Part shown: positions 41,305 to 54,355 of the stretch, piece by piece
How the letters are laid out: every line of letters begins with the position of its first letter
How positions within the stretch are numbered: position 1 is the first letter of the stretch
From: Calendula officinalis
Taxonomy: Eukaryota > Streptophyta > Magnoliopsida > Asterales > Asteraceae
Direction of reading: 5' to 3'
Assembly (NCBI GenBank): GCA_963853835.1
Contig: OY970826.1
Location: 76,936,929-77,000,928, forward strand
DNA length: 64,000 nucleotides
Made by a program: the position numbers and the translations under genes
Notes under the pieces: model-generated
What the model was told of the DNA's origin: nothing
Seen by the model: only the letters and a program-made list of their open reading frames with translations
The model's database searches: none

Positions 41305-44229
41305 TATCGTTGATTTGATCTTCACTTTCCCAAATCGAAAACATCAAAAACTTGTATAATTCAAAATTCTTATTTGAAGTAAAACACCCAGAAAACGAAA
41401 GCAGACAAAACATAAAGAATGAAGAGAGTGGGTCATGACAATGGGTCGGGTCGGGTCATCTTTTTTGGAAGATGACAGAGTGAAGGAAAGCAATAATGGT
41501 GTGTCTTCTTGTATACTATACAGCTAGAAATGCTTTTTATGTGTATTCTATTTGTGGGGTTTATTTTCCATTAAAAAAAAGATCTTTATCATTTAATTAC
41601 AACTACCCCAGCAACCAAAAATGGTCCCATATATTTATTTTAAAATAATTAAACTTTTTCTATAAATTTTTTTATAGAAATTAAATTAAAAAAATGCATA
41701 AGAAACTACATGAATGCTTTCAAGATTCCTACTTTTGAGTCAACAACCATTTACTATAATTATAAACATAACCACCGCTACAAGTTAAACATATTCTCAG
41801 ACTTATGTGTGTGTATTATGGTGTTTGTATGTGTGCATTTGTGCTGGCTTTAGAATGAATTTTGAACACGTGACTGACACATGTTAATCATAAGAGAGAA
41901 GAGTGAGTGAGGAATTTTGTCGAACAGGTTAGAGATTTAGAGTGCAGTTATCGAAAAGTCTTGGATCTAAGGAAAAGAGTAATTTATAGATAACTAATCG
42001 TACCAAATTACCAATTAAGTTACCGAAAGTTGAATTGTAATAAATATTATTTTATTACGTCTATATAAATCTGATTTTAGCAACTAAAACGTCAGTTTGA
42101 TGTTTCGATCGGAGTAACCTAAGTATATCTACAACGTAAATTACTTATAAAACTAAAATAATGTTGTTATGTCCTCTTAAAATAAGTAGTTTTCACTGTA
42201 TCCTTGTTTTAACATTTTATTCAAACTAAAGAGCCCAATCTGTCAATGTGCCAAGGTTTTGTTAGAGTTATGTAAAAGCTAAAATAACTTTATAAGACCG
42301 GTGCCAATGGTTTGGCAAACTGATACCGTCAATTGTTGCCAAATCAGCGCCACGTCAGCTCACCCTCCAACCGACACTAAACTGACATAACCATGCCAAC
42401 AATACCAATTCCCTTTAATTTGTTGGGACCCACCATTACAAAACACACACACACAAAATACCCCTTTGGACCCACCCAACAAACCGACGCCACCCTCCAT
42501 CCCCGTCTCCAAAGCGGCGAAATTTAACTGGCGGAACGGTGCCAACGGTGCCACCAAACCGGCGCTAACCGGCACGTCTAACATAGCTTTAATATTCACC
42601 TTGAAATTATTCTCTCTCCTTTAATATTTTTGTACATCCATTTGAACATAAGATACCTTAAATTAATCACAATTTACTATAAAATGAATAAAAAATATGA
42701 AAATTTCATTTTTAGTTCCGTTAAACATTTGATATGGAAGCTTTAACATGGGTCCCAGTGTTAAAACCCTTATGATATGGCTTTGGCAGTCGACACATGA
42801 TGCTCTATAATAGCATTGTTCATTCTACCATTTATATGTTTCTTACATAATTTTAACAACCGACACATAAATGCACGTGCATCAATTAAAAAATTCAAGT
42901 CTTCACATCTTCACTAACAAAATTGAAATCTAAAATCGAAAAGTGAGATGAATTGAAGCTATTGATGGGACCGACTTGAATGTGCTCCATTAAAATTATT
43001 TAATAATGGCATTTATATAACATAGAACTGATAGAAGAATGTTCAAAAGCCAAAGTTATTATGTTTGCTTCAATTTTAAGGTAGGTGGTGAGGTAACAGA
43101 AAAAAAAAACAGTAATTATAAGTTCCACAAGTTTTATGCTTTCAATGATGTAATAAATTACATCTCCAAAATAATATAGGACTTGAAAACGTGACAAAAT
43201 CATTGTCCCTAAGATTTCTAGAATTTTACATTCCCTATTTGGTTTTTCAGTTTGAACCAAAAATCGAATTTCCTATTTGGTTTTCGGAACCATAGATTTC
43301 AATTCGGTTTGGATTTGTGAATTTTGAAAATGGAAACCGGTAAGATCTCCAAGTAAGGTTAGTTTTTTTATAAAAAAAAAATGGTGACCAAAGTAAAACC
43401 TTACACCTTTATAGGTCGATTTTACACTTAAGTTTTATTTTCTGTGAATCCTTTTCTAAATCCAATTTGAATATGCATTTTGTCTGTTATTTTTTTTTCC
43501 GAAAACTTATTCAGATAAAAAATTACATTTTCTATGACTAAAGAGTAAACACACCCTTTAAGTATTTCATAAATTATAATATTTGTTGCACTAAATTAGA
43601 TTGCGTTGAATAAAAAGTAAAATTAGACAAAAAGGTTATTATGTGTGAAAATGTCAATTAACAAAATGAACGAGTTTGATTTAAAGGAACTTCTAACAAG
43701 CTCGAATAGTTAACAACAAAATCCAATCCCTTAAAAGAAGAAAATATGAGGAAAATAAAATGTAGATAGTCATATGACTTCGAGAGGTCCAAAAAGATGG
43801 TTTACCATAAAAGTCAGTTTGAACAGTAAACAAACCACCTAAAACAAAAAATTGTGTTTTTGCAAACAGGAAACACATGTTTGAGGTTTTTGGTTAGTAT
43901 GCATTCAGACTGCAAAAAAAACAAAAATAATTTATTAAATTACTAATAAAAGAACACGTCACTTGCTCTCAAGTAAATCATAACAAACGAAAACCGAACT
44001 CTCGTTAGCACAAACTGCTACGAAAAGTAGGTATAAAGTCGATTTATGAGCATTATACAGGTAGAGTCCATTACTACACATTACAAGTATAAGCTAATTT
44101 GGATATTAAAAAAACAGACAATGAAATAAACCAATAGAACTAGAAGTTTTTTTTTTTAAAAGTATTACACAAATGCAGCAGACACCGATTAAGAGAGCCT
44201 GGACCCACTCATTTTGCCACGTCAGCAGT
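41305..44229. other. Spacer upstream of NPH3 and downstream of AXS
   Basis: Holds the NPH3 promoter (from 41305) and, at the far end, the AXS 3' region. At about 42297-42600 is an unusually GC-rich block with repeated GGTGCCAA and ACCGGC words in both orientations, perhaps a small transposon remnant. Its ends cannot be set. The 79-codon minus-strand frame in it is not a credible gene. Confidence 0.4.
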
Positions 44230-47049
44230 TTAATTGGCAATTGGTTTTGAAATGGATTGCTTCACTGCTTGAGCGTATGTCCTGTGTTGGTAGGTAAGTG
44301 TGGATTCAAGCAAGTCCCATAGTGATGTTTTTGGATCCCAACCTGCCATTTATACATTTGTTCAATTAACACCTTATGATAATCAATAATTACATTGTAG
44401 CCCCTGAACTAGAATACTTTCTAGTATTTACATATCTGACCCCTGTCTACACAATTTACTTACGAATTGGTTGATTTGGGTTGTAATCTAAACCTCTCTA
44501 TTCAAAGATTTATTACTACTTTAGTATTGTTTTATAATCATAACCACCGTGTTAATGACATATAATTAAAAAAGTATAAGAAACAAGAACAATTAATCAT
44601 ACCTAATTGTTTGTTAATAATGGTCATGTCTGGAATTCTCTTGTCACTGTCATCATAACCTTCACCATAAAATTCTTTAGAACTTACATCAATGGTGGGT
44701 GTCTCTATTGAATCTTCTCCACTTACTTTTGCATATACCTACAATTTTTTAAAAACAATTTATTATGAACTGTAAAATATAAACAATTATAAAACAATGA
44801 ATTAGACGTGTAAAAAGTAAAAACAATGTTATGCTACCTTGGTCATCATTTCTGCAAGTTGTCTAACTGTAACTTCATTGTTAGGGTTACCAACATTGAA
44901 AATATGACCATTTGCTCTAGCAGGATTTTCCTGAAAAATTAGATTTAGATTAATTAAATATTTTATAAAGAAAATTAAGGTTATAGCAATGTAGCATACA
45001 ATCATTAAATGAACAGCTTCAATAGCATCCTTAATATAAACAAAGGTTCTCTGTGATTCACCGCCATCCACAAGCTTCAATGGCTCACGTCTGAGGAGAT
45101 TCTAGTTACGAAAATAAAACATTGTCAGGAAAATTTATATAAACTGACTTAAATTAAATTAAAGCGTTAATTATGTTTTAATCCTCAAACTTTCACATAG
45201 TTGATGATTTTACCCTCAAACTTTTTTCTCGGTATTTAGCTTATCTTTTAACTTAATAACATATTATTTTTATTTCTATCATCATGACTACTACTTAAAA
45301 TCGTTGTAAAAATCAGTGTAAGAGTTAAGGGAACCATTAGGAGAAAAAAAGTTTAGGGGTTAAAATAAATGGTTTCTGTAAGCACTAACTTGTGATTAAC
45401 ATGTGATAGCAGGTCATAAATCACAATGGCCTTTTTAACAAGTTTACCAAAATTAATGGTCTAAATCATGTAAAAAAGGTTTTAAGGGTTAAACCATAAA
45501 ATTGATGAAAGTTTGAGGATTAAAACATAATAACCCTAAATTAGCTTCCTAAAATCCAGTACAAGATTTTAATTGAACATACATTACTAAAGCATGCAAG
45601 AACCCTTGGAACACCTTCACTGGGACCATCAATCCCGGGAATGAAATCCATTCTAGGGCCAATCCAGTTGAAAGGCCTTACAATGGTGAACTCAAGACCG
45701 TTTTCCGCACCCTCAGCTGCAAACAAATTATAAAAATGGAAGTAATGAGAATACATTAGGTATTATCAGAAATTGACAAAAATAAGTGAGCATGCTTACC
45801 GTAAATGAGCCTTTCAATCAGCTGTTTTGCACATGCATAAGACCACCTTTGTTTCTCAATTGAACCAAAAATGCAAGGGGAAGTGTCTTCTTTGAGAATG
45901 TAGTAAGCAGGATCCTGTAAATTGTTACATTCCAAGAATAAGCAAGAATTAAAAAGTAAGTATGATTGAAACAGCAACTTCATATTGTATTTAATCAATT
46001 GAAAATAATATAGTCAGCAACTGTATATGTGAGTCCTTACCTGTCTCAGGGGGCTATCTTTGGGAAGATAGCTACCAATAGTCTTCCCATATACTTCACA
46101 AGTAGAGAAGTGAATAAGACGCTTGCTATTCTCTGAACAGTACTTAACCTGAGAGATGAAGATGACACTGAAGATTAATAAATTATAAAGCTGCTTGAGA
46201 AAATGGAACACTAAAAGCAGTTGTGTAGTTTCTAATATACATAAAAACATTGATTCAACGATGTGGAAACTTAAACCATACCACAGGGAGTGCATCAATG
46301 AAATTGCTGTAGATTGTATCAAGAGGACGCGTATTGTAATCAGCTGGTGTGCAGATCGCAGCTAGATTTACTGTCTAAACATTAACAAAAACCAAAATTA
46401 GTTGTCGAAATAGAAAGCTTATTAACAGTCAATAAAGTATTCTAACATATATCTTCCGTATTCAACACTTCAAACAAACATCAACTTAACAGAAGCCAAA
46501 TTCTAACTAGATTAAGCTATTGGGAGTAAATATGCAGATCCAAAACGATTCAGAACACAAAATCCACTTAACAGGAACCAAATTCTCACACTCTTAAACA
46601 CATAATTAAGCTGTTAAAATTGAAAATGCAGATCCAAAACGATTCATAACACAATATCAACTTAACAGAGACCAAATATTCTCACTGTTAAACACAAAAT
46701 TAAGCTGATAAAACTAAAAATGCAGATCCAGAACGATTCATAGCAAATCTAGCTAATTAATCGGAGATTTTACCAGATCGGAGCACTTGATAAGACCTTC
46801 GAGGCGAGAATCGTTCTTAATGTTAAGACGATGGAACTGGATGCGACCTGCCCAAGGAAGAGAGTCCGGTTCCAGAAGGTGCTTGATCTTATCATTATAA
46901 ACATCCACGGCCAACACAGTGTGTTGCGTCTCCGACATCAATTTCTCGCACAAATGCGAACCTATGAATCCTCCGGCCCCGATCATGCATATCGTCAACG
47001 GCTTAATCGTATTTCCGTCCAGATCTACCCTCGCCGACGATGCCGCCAT
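44230..47049 (-). CDS. AXS: UDP-D-apiose/UDP-D-xylose synthase
   Basis: Nine exons on the minus strand (46774-47049, 46282-46374, 46041-46148, 45800-45914, 45583-45716, 45000-45101, 44838-44930, 44603-44738, 44230-44342) total 1170 bp, or 389 residues, the length I recall for Arabidopsis AXS1. It is a cytosolic extended short-chain dehydrogenase that turns UDP-glucuronate into UDP-apiose and UDP-xylose for pectin (rhamnogalacturonan II) and apiosides. The NAD-binding motif is GAGGFIG (residues 24-30). The catalytic pair is Tyr185 and Lys189 in YACAK. Cys100 and Cys140, implicated in apiose ring contraction, are both present. VRPFNWIGPRMDFIPG is the family signature. All key residues are intact. 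A MITE lies in intron 5. Confidence 0.96.
45166..45534. mobile_element. MITE, GTTAATTATG family, in AXS intron 5
   Basis: The left end GTTAATTATGTTTTAATCCT and the inverted right end match the element at 28391-28818 in the DDT gene. It fills most of the intron between exons 5 and 6. Confidence 0.78.
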
Positions 47050-48868
47050 CCTATATCTCCGGTGAATATAGCTTTCTGTTAGATTTCTATTCTCTCTTGG
47101 ATTTGATCGTATATTGTGTCGACGGTAAGAGAGGAATTGGAGGTATTTAAAGCAGTGAGATTAGAGGGAGAAGATGTTAAGCAGAGGTTAAGTGGGCCAG
47201 ATTGTGATTAATTGCGAGTAATTGAATTTTGTGATCCAAATTATCGCGCGTATGCAAATTACATGTACTCTCTATCTGATGACGCCACGTGGATGTTGAA
47301 GATGGTGTATGTTAAGCATGAACATAGCGGATAGTAGCACTTCTGTCGGTTTGGTTTACTGTCTCGTGGAAATGATTATCTACTATTTATTTTTATTTAT
47401 AATTTTACTCATTTGATAAGACAATATTTAGAGCTCTAATAATGATAATTGTAAGGACGGTCAATATATATGTATTAAAATTTTATACTTTAATCATTAA
47501 CTAACTTTTGAAATTTAAAAAATTGTCACACCCTTTGAATTGATATACAATTCTTTATGCCTTAAAGACAATACTAAGGATTATCATTATCAAAATTCTT
47601 ATATTTATAATTTATTAATTTTCATTTAATATTATTCCTTAATTTTATCACATAACTTCATCTAATAACAAAATTATTACATTAAAGATTTCTAATAATT
47701 GGTCAATATATCACTAGGAGAAATAACTTGTTATTACATTAAAGATTATCTAATGGTTAAACCGAGTATAATCAATACCGCACTTTGCGACTGTATTTTA
47801 AAGTCTTAATTTTTTATCTATCTAATTGCGAAAGTTTTATAAAATAAACTATGATATGATATTGATTGAAGGGATTTTCTAATATCTGTTTTATGGGCAA
47901 ATCATAGTAATGTTAAATGTCTTTCATGCCCTCTACATTTAATTCATCAAACCCCTTCATTTTCAATTATAATAAGGGTAAAATAGGTATAAACAAAAGT
48001 ATTATGACTCATAAATATTATTTTACTATAATTAAGGAAATTTTGATTTATTAAAACTTTGTTATCGTATGTCCATAGGCACGCATTAGCAAAACCCTTT
48101 ATTAAAAGGGTATTATAAAAACTTAATCATAATAAATTAATTGATGTGAAAAATAAATCAATAAAGTATTATACTACTACTTCGGTTGTGCTTCAGTTTA
48201 AGGCACTGATGGCACAACCCTTTGGTTGGATGTTGTTGGTTTTTTTTACTTCGGCTAAGCGACGTATCTAGCAAAGAGTGAAGGAGTAGTTTAGCGTGTA
48301 TTGGTATTTTTTATGTGTATTTATTGTATGTATAGAATATTAAGTAAATTTATTGTTAAAATGAGTGTATTTGTTGAGAATCAGTTGAAATATCTGATGG
48401 TAGATTTAAGTATTATGGAGGAAAACATATGAGATGTATGCATTTAACACCCAAGTACTCACGTGGATTACCATCCTTATCTTCATCTTGATATTTTGAC
48501 TTGCTAACTCAATAACAGCTGCTTACGTATGAGCCACAAAATTCCATTCATGCAATTTTAGGTTTATAAACCCCAATTCTCATTAAGATTTGTGTGGTTG
48601 GTCACTATCGGTAGAATCTTCGGTATGGTGATGAGAGAAATGATGATAAGGTGAGAGTGGTTTTTATTCTTTGTGCGAATTTTATAATGTGTGGTGTCTA
48701 AAAATATTAAATGAAAATTGTTGGTAGATGTCGGTTAAAATGTCAGCTATTATTTCGTTGAGTTTAAAAAATTTGAAGCTTTAGTTTACGTTGCGGTTAT
48801 GAGTGACCTAATAAAACAAGAAATGTGAATCTATTTATATAAATACGAAGTATATAATATGACTAGTT
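47050..48868. other. AXS promoter region and spacer
   Basis: The 5' flank of AXS is at the left. A TTTAAATA box on the minus strand (47144-47151) lies about 95 bp before the start codon and is a candidate TATA box; a pyrimidine-rich leader follows. From 47400 to 48868 the DNA is AT-rich without recognisable genes. Confidence 0.4.
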
Positions 48869-49001
48869 AATTCTAATAGAATGAGAATAATTCCTTGTCT
48901 TTTCTAATTGATTTACATCACTATATATAATTTACATGGCTCCTATAACTATGGTATGGATATACACAATCATTCAAATAATTCAAATATATCTTTGTTA
49001 A

Positions 49002-50455
49002 CTAATATACCCCCGCAGTCTTAGCGGGAGGAGAGCGGATGCTGAGACTGGATCTGAAATCTTCAAAGAGAAGCCTGGGTAATCCTTTCGTGAAAATATC
49101 TGCGATTTGGTAGCGGGAAGGTACGTGGAGAACACGAACTTGTCCGCGTTGTACCTTTTCACAAACAAAATGTATATCCAACTCTATGTGTTTTGTACGT
49201 TGATGTTGAACTGGGTTTCCGGAGAGGTAAACTGCGCTGACATTGTTGCAATAGACCAAGGTGGCGATGGTGACGGGTTGGTGAAGTTCAAGCAATAAAT
49301 TGTGTAACCAACACGTTTCAGAAACAACGTTTGCGACTCCACGATATTCTGCTTCGACACTAGAGCGGGACAACGTTGTCTGACGTTTAGCCGACCACGA
49401 TATGAGGGTGTCGCCAAGGTAGACACAGTAGCCGGAGGTGGAGCGGCGGGTGTCTGGGCACCCGACCCAGTCAGCATCGGTATAGGAGACTAGGGATTTA
49501 AGTGATGTTTTGAAGAGATATAAACCGTGAGATACAGTGCCTTTCACGTAGCGCAGGACACGTTTAAGCGCATCCCAATGAGAGGAACGGGGTGCGTGCA
49601 TGTGAAGGCATAGTTGTTGCACGGCGTAGGAGATATCTGGTCGTGTGAAGGTGAGGTAGTGAAGGGCCCCTGCTAAGCTTCTGTAAGTGGTGGGATTATC
49701 TATAGGAGTGCCGGATAAACCACTGAGCTTAGGATTTGTATCCATGGGAGTAGCAACTGGATTACAAGAAGACATGCCAGCTCTTTCAAGAATTTCCAGG
49801 GCATATTTATGTTGTGAGAGAAACATGTGATCGGTACCGCGAGCAATCTGAGATGTCGAGGAAATAACTCAGTGGACCAAGGTCTTTCATGGCGAATTCT
49901 TTTGCAAGGAGTGGCCATAAAATGTTGACGAAGTGTGTCCGAGGAGGTGGTGAGAATGATATCGTCAACGTAGAGAAGAATGTAAGCCATGTCTTTCCCG
50001 TTTTTGTAGATGAACAACGAGTGATCACATTTGCTATGAGAAAAACCGAGAGTGTATACGTAATCGGTGAATCGTTGATACCAAGCCCGTGGTGCCTGTT
50101 TTAAACCGTACAGGGACTTTTTGAGCAAGCACACGTGGTCTGGGCAACGGGAATCTCGAAAACCCATAGGTTGATGGATGTAAACTGTTTCATCCAAGTT
50201 TCCGTGTAGAAATGCGTTTTTAACATCCAATTGGTGAATCGACCACGATTGCGATAAAGCTATCGTTAAAACAGCCCGTATGGTTGCGGGTTTTACCACG
50301 GGACTGAAGGTTTCTCCACAATCAACTCCAACCTGTTGAGACCTGGCATCACAAACCAAACGAGCTTTGTATCGCTCAAAAGAACCGTCAGATTTCTTTT
50401 TATGTTTAAAAATCCACATGCGGCAATCATCTTGATCTCTTGACAATATGCAGAA
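49002..50455 (-). pseudogene. Copia reverse transcriptase and RNase H (frameshifted)
   Basis: Beginning near 50440 the minus strand encodes WIFKHKKKSDGSFERYKARL, then LDVKNAFLHGNL and KSLYGLKQAPRAWYQRF. The catalytic YVDDIIL (near 49965) follows. The frame shifts near 49905 (before KEFAMKDLGPLSYFL) and again near 49830-49860. After that a long frame (49002-49826) carries the connection domain and RNase H (YTDADWVGCPDTRRSTSGYC, SSVEAEYRG, HIELDIHFVCEKV). The stop at 49002 lies next to the 3' LTR, as usual for copia. It cannot make an intact enzyme. Confidence 0.9.
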
Positions 50456-50874
50456 TCGTTAGAAAAGTTGTCAAGTTTGATATTAGAAAATTTGTTTTCA
50501 AGATATACCGCCCTTGTGTATTTGTTTTCTTGAAATATGTTGGAGAGGGCGGTCCATGCATCGGCGGCGGTTGTATCCTCCTTTAGAATTGTGTGGAGAA
50601 GGTCGTTGGAGATCGTCCCGTATATCCATTGTAGGACGATTGCATCAATGCGGGACCATGTTGCATCCTGCTATTTGGAGGAAGAAGTCGCAGCTTCTTG
50701 GGGTTTGATGTGGTCGAGAACTTCGAAGGCGCGGCAGTGGATCTTGAAAAGTTCCGCCCAAGAAGTGTATTGGCCTTTCTCCATCTCAAGAGTGATTGGA
50801 ATAAAGGTGCGGATATTAGTGACGGTGATCGCCGGATGCGTTTTGGGGGTGGGGTTGTCTTTGTCATTCGTCAT
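50456..50874 (-). pseudogene. Copia gag, N-terminal part
   Basis: The minus-strand ATG at 50874 starts a copia-type gag (FIPITLEMEKGQYTSWAELF, the usual W..F segment). It is broken by an in-frame TAG at about 50671 and then continues in the same frame with a gag-like sequence containing ILKEDTTAADAWTALSNIF. Just beyond about 50455 it gives way directly to reverse transcriptase. Confidence 0.8.
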
Positions 50875-51133
50875 TGAGACCGTGAGAGGGGGCGACCGGA
50901 ATAGGAATTAGGGAAGGGTGGTGGTATGCGGCCGAAGGAGAGAATGGAGAAGAAAATTAGGTTTAGGTTTAGAGCTCTGATACCATAATAGAATGAGAAT
51001 AATTCCTTGCATTTTCTCATTGATTTACATCAATATATATAATTTACATGACTCCTATAACTTTGGTATAGATATACACAATCATTCAAATAATTCAAAT
51101 ATATCTAGAATATTTTTGTTAACTAATAAATTC

Positions 51134-51381
51134 TGTCTTCATTTTTATTGTTATGATAAGTTGAAGTTATAAACCTAAGTTTCTTTTGCATGTAACAAAT
51201 TAATATCCAAAATTATAAAATTTACTCAGAACAAAAATTACATCCACTTAAACAATATACATCGTATATGCATACATCATATATGTAAAATGTATGTTTA
51301 TCACTGATTTGTAACATAGATACAAAGATGTTGTATAATGTATATTGTCATGTATCAATAGTTACTGTTTGAAAAGCTGTA
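51134..51381. other. Spacer between copia and hAT elements
   Basis: AT-rich sequence containing a loose ACATCGTATATGCATACATCA-like inverted run near 51259-51300 (shown only in part). No gene is visible. Confidence 0.3.
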
Positions 51382-51389
51382 ATTCTAAT

Positions 51390-53628
51390 CAGTGGCGGTA
51401 CCAGCAAAAATATTATGGGGGGCAAAAAAAACAAAACATATATTAAGTGCGATAAGTCAAAAATAATTACATACCATTGTTTCAATGTTTCAGCAATTGA
51501 CAACGACGATGTCTCATACCTTGAAAAATTTTCACAATTAATTCATCATCAACACTATCAAACACATCTTTCTCCATGTACGTAACCAAGCAATCATTCA
51601 TCCACTGATCTCCCATTTAGTTGCGCAGTCGAGTCTTCACGATCTTCATCGCAGAAAATGCCCTTTCAACCGAAGCGGTTGACACGGGTAAAACCAAAAC
51701 CAACTTAATTAGTCGATAAACCAACGGATAAACAAAGTGTTTCTTCATCTCGACTAGCTTTGCAGCAAGACATCCAACTCCTTTTAAATCTTGAAAGTCA
51801 ATGCTAGATGTTATGTCATAAAAGAATGTGTCAAGTTGGTTATGAAGAACGACACGATCTATCTCTGAAAAATCTGAAGGATAAAACTCAGCTAAACGAA
51901 CCAACTTATCCGTCTTGAAAGATGAAAATGAATCAATAGGGCTCAAGCAAGCCATACAACTTAGTAATTCGGTGGTAACCTCGTTAAATCTGTCATTTAA
52001 TTCTTGTAGCATCCAATCTATCACAGTATGGCATAATTCTTTCTTATAATGATGAAGGTTTGTCACTTTATGAACGATACGGCGAGATCGACCTGGAGCT
52101 ACATATTCATCACCCATATTTGGAGTAGCAATGTCGTACTTTTTACAAAATAAAGAAACTTCGTTGGCCATAGATTCCCACTCATGATTTCTCATACTTT
52201 CTAACCTTTGTTTGGCAATACCAACTAATGTCATTGCATTTACTATATCTTGATCTTTTCTCTGCAATGCTAGTGACAACTCACTAGTAACACCAAGGAT
52301 CTTTCTCATCAAGATAATACTAAAAATGCCATCATAAGATTGTGCCCAACACAAAGATAGAAGTGCATCTGCCTTTTGTTCAGCATTCCCACCTTGTTCA
52401 ACAACAAATTCTAGTACTTCAAGAATAGAAGAGAATAAGATACCAATGTTTATCTGACAAAATAAATTTTAAAGTGTTAAATGACACACCATGGAATAAC
52501 CGAGTTTCATATTGAATTTTGCTTTCTTCAGATTGCTTAGCAAAAGAATAACCAATATGTTGATTTGGATTCATCAAATCTTCACATGCTCTCCGAGCTC
52601 GATTATGAGCACTATTGACACCTCCAACATGAATATCTAACTTATCGTTCCTTTTCCAATTATCGAATCCACCACTTGAGAAGCAAGTATCATCACTTTC
52701 ATCGACACCATCGGCACGTAAATAACAATATAAACAAAACGCAGCATCTTTCTTCACACTATATTCTAACCACGACTTGTATGAATTAAACCAAGCGGGG
52801 TTAAATCTTCTTTTCTGCTTACCAATAAATTTTTGAGGAAAGTTATGATTACGAGGTTGGCAAGGACCTCTTTGCAAATATGCTCTTCGAACTCTCTCAC
52901 GGTCATTAGGATTATACTTTGATATTCTTCTTCTATCTGAAGGATCCGCTAGAAGATCATTTAGATTAATTTCTTCACAAACCCTTTTTGAACCTTCTTC
53001 AAGAATTGGTGTTTGCTCAAAAGCTGGTTTTCTTATGACAAATTTATCCATCTCCTATTTACAAACAATGTGATAACAATTAACATTAGAAAATAGTGAT
53101 TCACTGATACTATTTGACAAATCTCGAATTGTATTCTATTTGACACTTATAAGAATTAACAATTACCAAGTAGACAAGTAGTAAGGATTAACAATTAGCA
53201 AATAGTCTTCTAGTTCTAGTGAGTGGCGATAATGAATATGTTGATAACTTTGTCAAATAGCAATTCGATAACTATTAACAAATACAATTTGTCAAATACC
53301 AATTCACAATTTGAGATTTGTTCAATAAGATAATACGATAACTATTTTGTTCAATATTTAGTTATTTACCTTAAACTTCCACCAAGAGACAACTGCGACG
53401 AAGAAGACGATACAGGATAACAGGGGTGAAATTGGACGGTCGCGTATAGTTTTTGAGAAAGGGCTGCCGTGATTTTAAAATTTACATGCTGAATCACTTT
53501 GCAAGTTTCATATTAGGGTGGTCAACTTTAACATTTTACACTTTGTATCCTAATTTTTTTTTTTAAGAAGTCCAGAATTTTCAGGGTGGTCATGAGCCCA
53601 CCTAGCCCACCCTTTCCTACCGCCACTG
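51390..53628 (-). mobile_element. hAT transposon with 8-bp target duplication ATTCTAAT and internal deletion
   Basis: Both ends begin CAGTGGCGGTA reading inward, an 11-bp terminal inverted repeat. They are flanked by ATTCTAAT at 51382-51389 and 53629-53636, a perfect 8-bp duplication diagnostic of hAT insertion. The interior encodes a TTF-finger/DUF4371 type (ZMYM1-like) transposase on the minus strand that lacks its central part. Confidence 0.93.
51617..53051 (-). pseudogene. Internally deleted hAT transposase (TTF zinc finger, DUF4371, dimerisation domain)
   Basis: The N-terminal frame (53051 to about 52470) has a TTF-type zinc finger (FCLYCYLRADG), the segment FNPAWFNSYKSWLEYSVKKD and the start of the long helical domain (VGGVNSAHNRARRACEDLMN). 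It then ends in unrelated sequence. A C-terminal part in another frame (about 52440 to 51617) resumes with LSLALQRKDQDIVNAM and ends with the dimerisation motif VLPVSTASVERAFSAMKIVK. Compared with full-length relatives about 300 residues, including most of the catalytic core, are missing between the two, with the junction near 52440-52475. The product would be inactive. Confidence 0.88.
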
Positions 53629-54042
53629 ATTCTAATACTATTTATACTTAATAATCTCATCTTTTAATTTACATGTTTATATTAACATTCGTACATTTCC
53701 CATTCAAAGTTCCTGTTCATTACAATTATGAAACGGAACGGAAAAGAGAAAACCTCCGTTTAGTTTTAGCCATTTAGTAATATTATTTTAGATATTATAC
53801 GTAATAAATTATAATTCTTACAGTCCAGTGCAGTTGGTAGGATGCTTAAGTTGTATCCTGAAAGTTAGATGTTGTATCAATATTTATTGGCTTTTTTTCT
53901 ACTTTTCTTTTAATTATTTTGTAATATATATTTATTTATTTATAATTTATTTTGGTGCTAAAATATTTCTAAAATGTATGTTTATTTGATAATAATATGA
54001 ACAACAGGTTTCAAAATGAAGAGAAAATATCATAAAAGAGTA

Positions 54043-54348
54043 ATACTTCCTCCGATTCAATATAAGTGACACACTTTAAGTTTCACGGTTTTTTAGGCAA
54101 AAGATTATAATGATGTTTATATTAAACTAATTGGATGGTTAGTGAAGAATGAGTCTCACACCTTTTGAATAAAGTGGGGCTAATATTGTTTAAATCTAAA
54201 GTCATTTCACGTTGTTAAAGTAAATAGTTAGTGGTTGTGGGTCATACATTTTTTTTTGTCAAATAAGGTAATTTTCAAAGTGTTACACTTATTTTGAATC
54301 ACCCTAAAAAGGAAAGTGTGTCACTTATTTTGAAGCGGAGGAAGTATA
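54043..54348. mobile_element. Stowaway-like MITE, family A, copy 3
   Basis: Starts TACTTCCTCCGATTCAATAT and ends ATTTTGAAGCGGAGGAAGTA; interior matches the copies at 9407-9725 and 19942-20262. Flanked by TA. Confidence 0.85.
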
Positions 54349-54355
54349 TGTTTAT

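Larger units (their letters stand above)
48874..51128 (-). mobile_element. Ty1/copia deletion derivative with TA...TA termini, target duplication AATTC
   Basis: The 2255-bp element in minus orientation is flanked by AATTC (48869-48873 and 51129-51133). LTRs are short: 3' LTR 48874-49007 (134 bp) and 5' LTR 50986-51128 (143 bp). On its own strand an LTR runs from TATTAGTTAAC to ATTCTATTA instead of TG...CA. The 5' LTR has about 9 extra bases (TAGAATATT). The minus-strand primer site TGGTATCAGAGCTC lies at 50972-50985. The interior keeps the gag start and reverse transcriptase plus RNase H but lacks protease and integrase. Confidence 0.88.

Noticed and set aside
42360..42599. 79-codon minus-strand frame in the NPH3-AXS spacer
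   Set aside because: It is low in conserved features, lies in a repeat-rich GC block, and has no splice or domain support.
53815..53880. tRNA-like segment (AGTTGGTAGGATGC)
   Set aside because: It vaguely resembles a D-arm, but no B box or acceptor stem was found.
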